The notes under the pieces: model-generated | The model's input: the letters and a program-made list of their open reading frames with translations, nothing else | Told to the model about the DNA's origin: nothing | Databases searched by the model: none | Shown here: positions 58,811-64,000 of the stretch, piece by piece | Position numbering within the stretch: position 1 is the first letter of the stretch | Layout: every line of letters begins with the position of its first letter | Assembly (NCBI GenBank): GCA_025769875.1 | Contig: JAGFNK010000123.1 | Coordinates: forward strand, 1 to 64,000 | Source of the DNA: Russula earlei | Taxonomy: Eukaryota; Basidiomycota; Agaricomycetes; Russulales; Russulaceae | Length of the DNA stretch: 64,000 nucleotides | Direction: 5' to 3' | Made by a program: the position numbers and the translations under genes

Positions 58811-60916
58811 TCATAAGTTTTCCATTGGCCAGGATGTCCAGTGGCGAGGGAGTCGTGATGTAGTTTCAGAATTTTCTTTGGGTGTCATTGTTTGGGATAT
58901 AGACTTTTCCTTTGAATAATATTAGTCCATCTTCAAGGTTCCAGTCTTGTAAGCCTTTGGATAATCATCTTGGTCCGTTCTTTATGATGATTGCTAACAC
59001 GTTAGATACTTCTGGGTCGTAGTTTTTGCTAGATCGCAGTTGTTGTCGAAGTTCTTGATCGCCAATTGGTTCTGTAGCAGAGGTGCGTGTTGCTCTAATT
59101 TTAAAATATTTGTCATCTAGGAGCACCTTTCCATTGTTTTCATTTTGTATCCCCTCTTTAAAGTCTGGCCACCTGGACAGACCATCTGCTTTATTCATAG
59201 TTCCTGGGTGATGGGTGATGGTGAAGTCAAAATTGCTGAGAAGGAATGCCCATTGAGCTTGTCGTCATGTGAGTTTTTGTTTTGTCATGAAGTATGTCAA
59301 ATTATTGTGGTCCATCCATAGATCAATGGGGTGTGTAGCGCCTTCAAGGTAGTGTCGGAAGTGCCAGAGGGATGAGACGATGGCAAGGAGTTCTTTATCA
59401 TAGATCATGTAATTTCATTGTGCGGGGTCTAAGGATTTTGAAAAATAGGCTGCTGGGTGATATCCGTTAAATTCATCAGGTTGTTCTAAGATTGCGCTGA
59501 CTGCAAAGTCGCTTGCATTGCAGATGAGTCGAAAGGGTTTTGTATGATCAGGTAACATGAGGACTGGGGCTGTCATGAATGCCTGGATTAATTTTCTGAA
59601 TGCTTGTTCTTCATCATTTTCCCATTTAAAGGGGTATTCTTTCTTTGTTAGATTAAACAGGGGTCGTGCCATTCATGAGTATTGGTGGATAAATCGTCGA
59701 TAGAAGTTGCAAAATCCTAGAAATGCTTGGATGTCCGTAACATTGGTTGGAGTAGGCCACTTTGTAATGCCTATTAACTTGTCTTGGTCCATGGATATTC
59801 ATCCCTGGGAGATATTGATGCCTAGGTAACTAATAGAGGTTTGTTGAAAAGCACATTTCTCTGGTTTCAAGTATAAGTCATGGTCTTGGAGTGTCTTTAG
59901 GACCTGGTGTGTCCAGTCATCCAGTTCGTTCAAGGGTTTGCACCATGATTAGTATATCATCTAGATAAACGACTACTTGTTCAGTGGCAATGTATTTTGC
60001 TAGGATGGTGTTCATAAAGCGTTGGAAAGTGGCTGGGGCATTGCAGAGACCAAATGTCATTATCGAATGGTTCAAAGAGTCCTAATGGTGTCTTGAATGC
60101 TGCAAGGTGTTCATCGCCCTCTCTTAGGCGGATATTATTGTATCCCCATCATACGTCAAACTTGGTAAAGTATTGGGCTCCTTGGAGCTTTGTCGATTAG
60201 TTCAGGATCAAGGGTAGTGGATATGTGTCTTTGACAGTTGCTGTAGTTAGGGCTCTGTAGTCCTGTACTGGTCATAGACTTCCTCCTTTCTTTTCTACAA
60301 AGAAGAATGGACTGGCAATAGCTGCTTTTGATGGTCGGATAGTGCCTCTTTCAAGTGTTCATCTAGGTATTCCTTTAGGGCTTGTAGTTCTTTAGGAGTA
60401 AGTCGATAGATACCAGAATCGCGTTGGGCGATCCCTGGTTTCAGATTGATTGCATGGTCCCATGGTTGGTGAGCAGAGAGGCATTGAGAGGCTTGTTTGT
60501 TGAAAACCTTCCGCCATTTCAAGAATTGGGCAGGGATAAGTTCGTCTAATGTCTTGGGGGGTGTTTCTGCATTGGCTAGCTTGGTAGCTGTGGTTGACTT
60601 GGCTCTTATGCTGATTGTTATTGGTCTAAACACATTGTGGATTTGTTCATCAACACATGGGTTCAATAGCCCTTCAGTATCTGGGAAGATTAGTGCAGCA
60701 ACGTTTGCAAACTCAGGTTCTTCTTCTTCAGGGAAAGTGAGCACTTGTATTTGGTAATTCCGCATTCCAGATGCAGATGCAATGGTTATGCTTGGGTGTG
60801 TGGTAAGGCAGGTTCAGGGGCAGTTCCTCAGTGTGATTGTATCATTTGCCCAATCAATATCTGGGTTGTGGTGTCGTAGCCAATCTGTTCCTAAGATAAT
60901 GTTGTGATCTCCAATG
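58811..60916 (-). pseudogene. Chromovirus reverse transcriptase and RNase H, with the end of the protease
   Basis: The minus strand encodes the end of the protease domain (ILGTDWLRHHNPDIDW at 60850-60900), a linker, RT (GIYRLTPKELQALKEYLDEH, QDYR, WGYNNIR, the catalytic YLDD at 59957-59968), MARPLFNLTKK and RNase H (WMDHNNL near 59310). RT copies the element RNA into DNA and RNase H removes the template. Reading is broken by TGA at 60814, 60272, 60149, 59799, 59673, 59415, 59265 and 58965, and by some frame changes between 59900 and 60300. The segment starts where a solo LTR splits the protease. Confidence 0.88.
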
Positions 60917-61876
60917 TGTCATGAACCATTCTCTGGAGAGGGCCCTTGAAGGACCCTTCCTTATAGGAGGAAACCCAGCCTCTATGGTGTCACCCTGTTC
61001 ACACGAGCAAAAGGGGTGAGTAGAGGTGTCCACAATATTGCGCGCGCATTGTTGGGCGAGCGATTCTCGGCACAATCGACATACAGCAAGCCCCACTTAA
61101 AAGCAACCCTTCTAACAACAAAGGACAGTATTAGGGCCTTCCTAAGGACCCTTTGGAACGACTCCAGGAACTCTACAATAGGCACTAACCTAGTATCAAA
61201 GGCCCTACAACGCGTTATTAGACCAACTCTAATAACTATAGAACGAACTATAAGGCAATACTAAGGACCTTAATAGAAGTATTAGGATCGACTCTAAGGA
61301 CCCTAATAGAACTATAAGGGCCTTATAAGATAACACTACTCCCTAACCAAATTACAAGTCCTCAAATGACCAGCCCTAAACTAACTAACAGAAAACGAAT
61401 CAGGTGCTCACACGTGCACTAAAGCAGTGAACACGTGGACAATGAAGGCTCTTACTCATCAGGAGAAGCCTTCTTACTCAGCAGCTTACTGAGCATGACT
61501 GAGCATGCTCAGTAAGCGCACTTCGACTTCTTACTCATCACTCTATTGTGCTTGATAACAAGGTTATGACTTGTTCCCTGTTTAGCAGTTCTCTTGTAGT
61601 ATATAAGTGCTCAATAAAGTAGCGGACAGTCCTCAGACTGTCCATTTGTTTACGGCACTCTCTATCCCTGGGATACTCCTTTAAGGACCGTCCCCTTGTG
61701 ACTATTCTGGCCTCTTCTCTGCGTGACTGCTCTACTCTCGCAGTAACAGTGCCTCTCTGGTATTTGTTACTACTCTGGACTCTACTCCTTGCCCACACGG
61801 TCTTGGATGTCTATTGACTCGTCTTCGAGCTTACCCCTCGCTCTTGAACTGGATAGTTCAACAGTGAGTCTTGACA
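60917..61876 (+). mobile_element. Solo LTR, family B, nested in protease, TSD CAATG (960 bp)
   Basis: Starts TGTCATGAACC, ends GTCTTGACA and is bordered by CAATG on both sides (60912-60916 and 61877-61881). It is in the opposite orientation to the host chromovirus and splits its protease domain. It has TATATAAG near 61601, AATAAAG near 61614 and the palindrome at 61624-61643. It keeps more CpG than its sister at 3679-4640, so it is the younger copy. Confidence 0.92.
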
Positions 61877-61881
61877 CAATG

Positions 61882-62330
61882 TTAGTGACAAGGAATTCTG
61901 CTTGTTCATCATGAGTAGCGCCTGTGTGCACTTGAATGCGAAGTCTTTGGATGGTGTTAAAGCGTATTAGTCCATTGGCATTTTGTGTTCCATCTACATT
62001 TTGTGCTGGCAAGGGTTTGGTCATAGTTCGGAGGTGCAGGTGGTGTCTTTGTGCAAATTGTTCATGGATTATCATTCCTTCTGCTCCACTGTCAAGCAGG
62101 GCTCTTGCACCGATTTCTTTGCCGCTTGTCTTCCCTACCAAGGTAACTTTCAAGGCAATGGATGGGGAGTGAATATTCTTGGTAAAAACTTTGGGGTAAT
62201 TGATTTCTCTTTGTATCATACTGATTTGGACCATGTCCCTTCTCGGTGCAGAAGGGGGTCCAATTAAAAATCCATAGGAGCAGATCTTGGGCGGAGGATT
62301 GAGTCCGCAAGTGTTTCTCTCCAAGTTGTC
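61882..62330 (-). pseudogene. Chromovirus aspartic protease (N-terminal part)
   Basis: The minus strand shows LLDSGAEGMII near 62075-62106, the D-S-G-A active site of a retropepsin that processes Gag-Pol, then FLVTNI just before the solo LTR. The remainder (ILGTDWL) lies on the other side of the insertion at 60850-60910. Confidence 0.85.
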
Positions 62331-64000
62331 AATGATGCAACAGGAACAGGTTCTTCTTGCACAGGGTCGATGTTTTCATCTTGGATGGTTAGTAGCTCTG
62401 ACTGTTTGGGGACGAGATCCTTGTCGTTGGCGTCCTTGGGCTGCTTTCTTTGCTCTACATTGATTTGCCATATGGTTCTTCTTTCCACAGTAATAACAGA
62501 GGTTGTTCTTGCGTCGAAACTCTTTCTCTGCATCTGTGAGGGGTTTTCTTTCACTTCTGGATTCCCAGGGTCGTTCGTTAGGTTCTCCTTGGTACAAGTT
62601 AATTTCCAAGGGATTGTCTGATCCTTGAGTGTTTAATCCTTGAGTACGCACAGAGCGTCCTCCTCTAAAGGCCATGGAATTGTATAGGTGGAACAGGTTG
62701 TCAAATTCTCTTGCTGCTTTGACAAGGGCTGCGAGTGTAGTTGGTGTCGGTGTGATTCCCAATATCTTTTGATGTAGGGCTGGGTTAATGTTCTTCCTGA
62801 ATGCAGTACATCTTTGTTCTTTCGTCGGTGGTAGCTCATGATGCATGGTGTGACCATTTCTGATACCATTCATTAAACGGTAGTTTTCCTTGATAATAAG
62901 TGTGCATAGTGTTGGCAGAAGCCAATTCTGCTTCTGCAGGGATAAAATGGTCAGCAAAGGCCTTTTTGAAGTCGTCCCATGATCCATAGTTGGCTACAGT
63001 ACGAGCCATGGCTTTAGTAGTTTGTTCTCTAGCCCATGCTCCAGCAGGGTGTTCCTACTTTAAAGTGGGTTAGTGCAGCTGGCAACTTTCTTGCTTTCAT
63101 CTGTAAAAGAGTCGCCATTGATGTAGTAATAATTGGCCAGGGCTGCCCAAAAGGCTTCTGCATTGTCGGCTTTTCCATCAAAGGGTTCTGGGGCAGTTCC
63201 CACAAGACGAGGATTGCTGGACATTGTAGGGTTCTGGGTTGTTGCGACTGTAACAATTGGTGGAGCTGGACCTTGTAACTGGATTCTAGTTGGAGTGAGT
63301 GTTCGAGGGATTGTTTGTGGTACGTTGCTAACTGTATGTGGAGTGGGTTGTTGAGTATTTCATCGGGTAGAGGGTCCTGGAGTAGCGCTTCGAATGCTTG
63401 GTGCAGTGCCTAGGACAGCGGTAACTTCTTGTGTTGCTCTAGCCGTGAAGTCGACTTCTTTGTTGTTGTAGTAAACCCAATATCTTCTAGAACGGCTCCA
63501 CTTGACTGGTTTATCTAGGAAGAGACCTGTGAAATTGTAGGGGTTGAATTCTTGAACGTTTTCCGCTCCTGGGGCTGCTGCTTTAAGTTGCTCAGTGGTA
63601 ACTTCGTCGTTGTCATCTTCGTATAACCAAGTGTCAGAAAGATTTCCATGGTTGATAATAGATACACCCTGCGAATTTCCCTCGGTAACAGTGATCTTGA
63701 GTGTCGTAACTGAGGCCTTCAAATAGGAGTGGGATTAGATTTTCTTCTTCGTCAGTGATGTCTCTCCTAGTGCTCATAGGTCTAGACGACTGTTATAGTC
63801 CAATGGCCGTTGTTCCAAGGATATGCAATGGTGTAGGCTGGTTTTCAGTCGAATGGTATCGGGTCTTCCTTGGTGTTTCTTAATTGGATTCGGGAGTATT
63901 CTTCAGTGATGCTGCTTTGTGTTAGAACTACTCGGGTTTTCCACAGATATCCTTCGAATTCTGCTGGAGAGATGGCAAAGTCACTTATTTCCTTGATGGG
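62264..64000 (-). pseudogene. Chromovirus gag region with CCHC knuckle, runs off the window
   Basis: The minus strand encodes an N-terminal acidic segment (GYLWKTRVVLTQSS near 63950), a Pro/Thr-rich linker, the gag core (PEPFDGKADNAEAFW near 63180, WDDFKKAFADHFIP near 62960, PFNEWYQKW), FDNLFHLYNSMAFRGG and a zinc knuckle CYYCGKKNHMANQC (62458-62500). Gag packages the RNA in virus-like particles. In-frame TGA at 63845 and 63360 and frame changes near 62880 and 63730 show it is degraded. The 5' LTR lies beyond 64000. Confidence 0.82.

Noticed and set aside
53443..63847. TGA read as selenocysteine or as a reassigned codon
   Set aside because: Host genes end in TGA normally (CFT2, SEC15), arginine fits the sites, and no SECIS-like context is apparent.

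Overview
The window reads as nuclear DNA of a filamentous basidiomycete, most likely an Agaricomycete. The host genes are split by many short GT-AG introns (about 40-65 bp). Their products match well-known eukaryotic families, and the mobile elements (Ty3/gypsy chromoviruses, Ty1/copia, PIF/Harbinger) are typical of mushroom genomes. No bacterial features, rRNA, tRNA or CRISPR array were recognised. All exon models below were built by hand from splice signals, reading-frame continuity and remembered family motifs; no search was run.

Layout. (1) 1-7030 is a repeat graveyard visibly poor in CpG: the 3' end of a chromovirus with a chromodomain, an additional zinc-knuckle ORF and a 3' LTR, then LTR fragments, a solo LTR with a 5-bp target duplication (GTAGT), a 542-bp MITE and AT-rich remnants. 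(2) 7031-12054 holds no gene I can support. (3) 12055-48639 is a gene island: F-box protein (+), CPSF100/Cft2 (+), a second F-box/LRR-like protein (+), a dual-specificity phosphatase-like protein lacking its catalytic cysteine (-), a small basic protein (+), TAF4 (-), two tandem alpha-tubulin genes (+), ARF1 (+), exocyst Sec15 (-), nucleoporin Nup192 (+, divergent from Sec15 over 147 bp) and a cytochrome P450 (-). (4) 49256-52639 is a complete-looking PIF/Harbinger element with long terminal inverted repeats, a TAA target duplication, a Myb/SANT-like gene and a transposase gene with two single-base frame breaks. (5) 52810-64000 is a second nested repeat block: an LTR fragment, a truncated copia element, a gag fragment on the + strand, and a minus-strand chromovirus that runs off the right edge and is interrupted by a solo LTR (CAATG duplication).

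The island genes are mostly housekeeping genes: mRNA 3'-end processing (CPSF100), transcription initiation (TAF4), microtubules (two alpha-tubulins), vesicle traffic (ARF1, Sec15) and nuclear pores (Nup192). They do not form an evident pathway. The P450 next to the repeat block and the two F-box proteins are the more accessory genes.

The strongest unusual signals are: nearly all in-frame stops in the retroelements are TGA, many exactly where family motifs have arginine, as expected from CGA to TGA decay at methylated CpG; a chromovirus with an extra CCHC-knuckle ORF between chromodomain and 3' LTR; two tandem alpha-tubulins sharing six intron positions, one of which lacks five further introns mostly at its 3' end; a pseudophosphatase; an ARF1 gene with an 11-nt exon and a GC-AG intron; a MITE clearly derived from the Harbinger family found 43 kb away; and a palindrome kept next to the predicted start site in several LTR copies.
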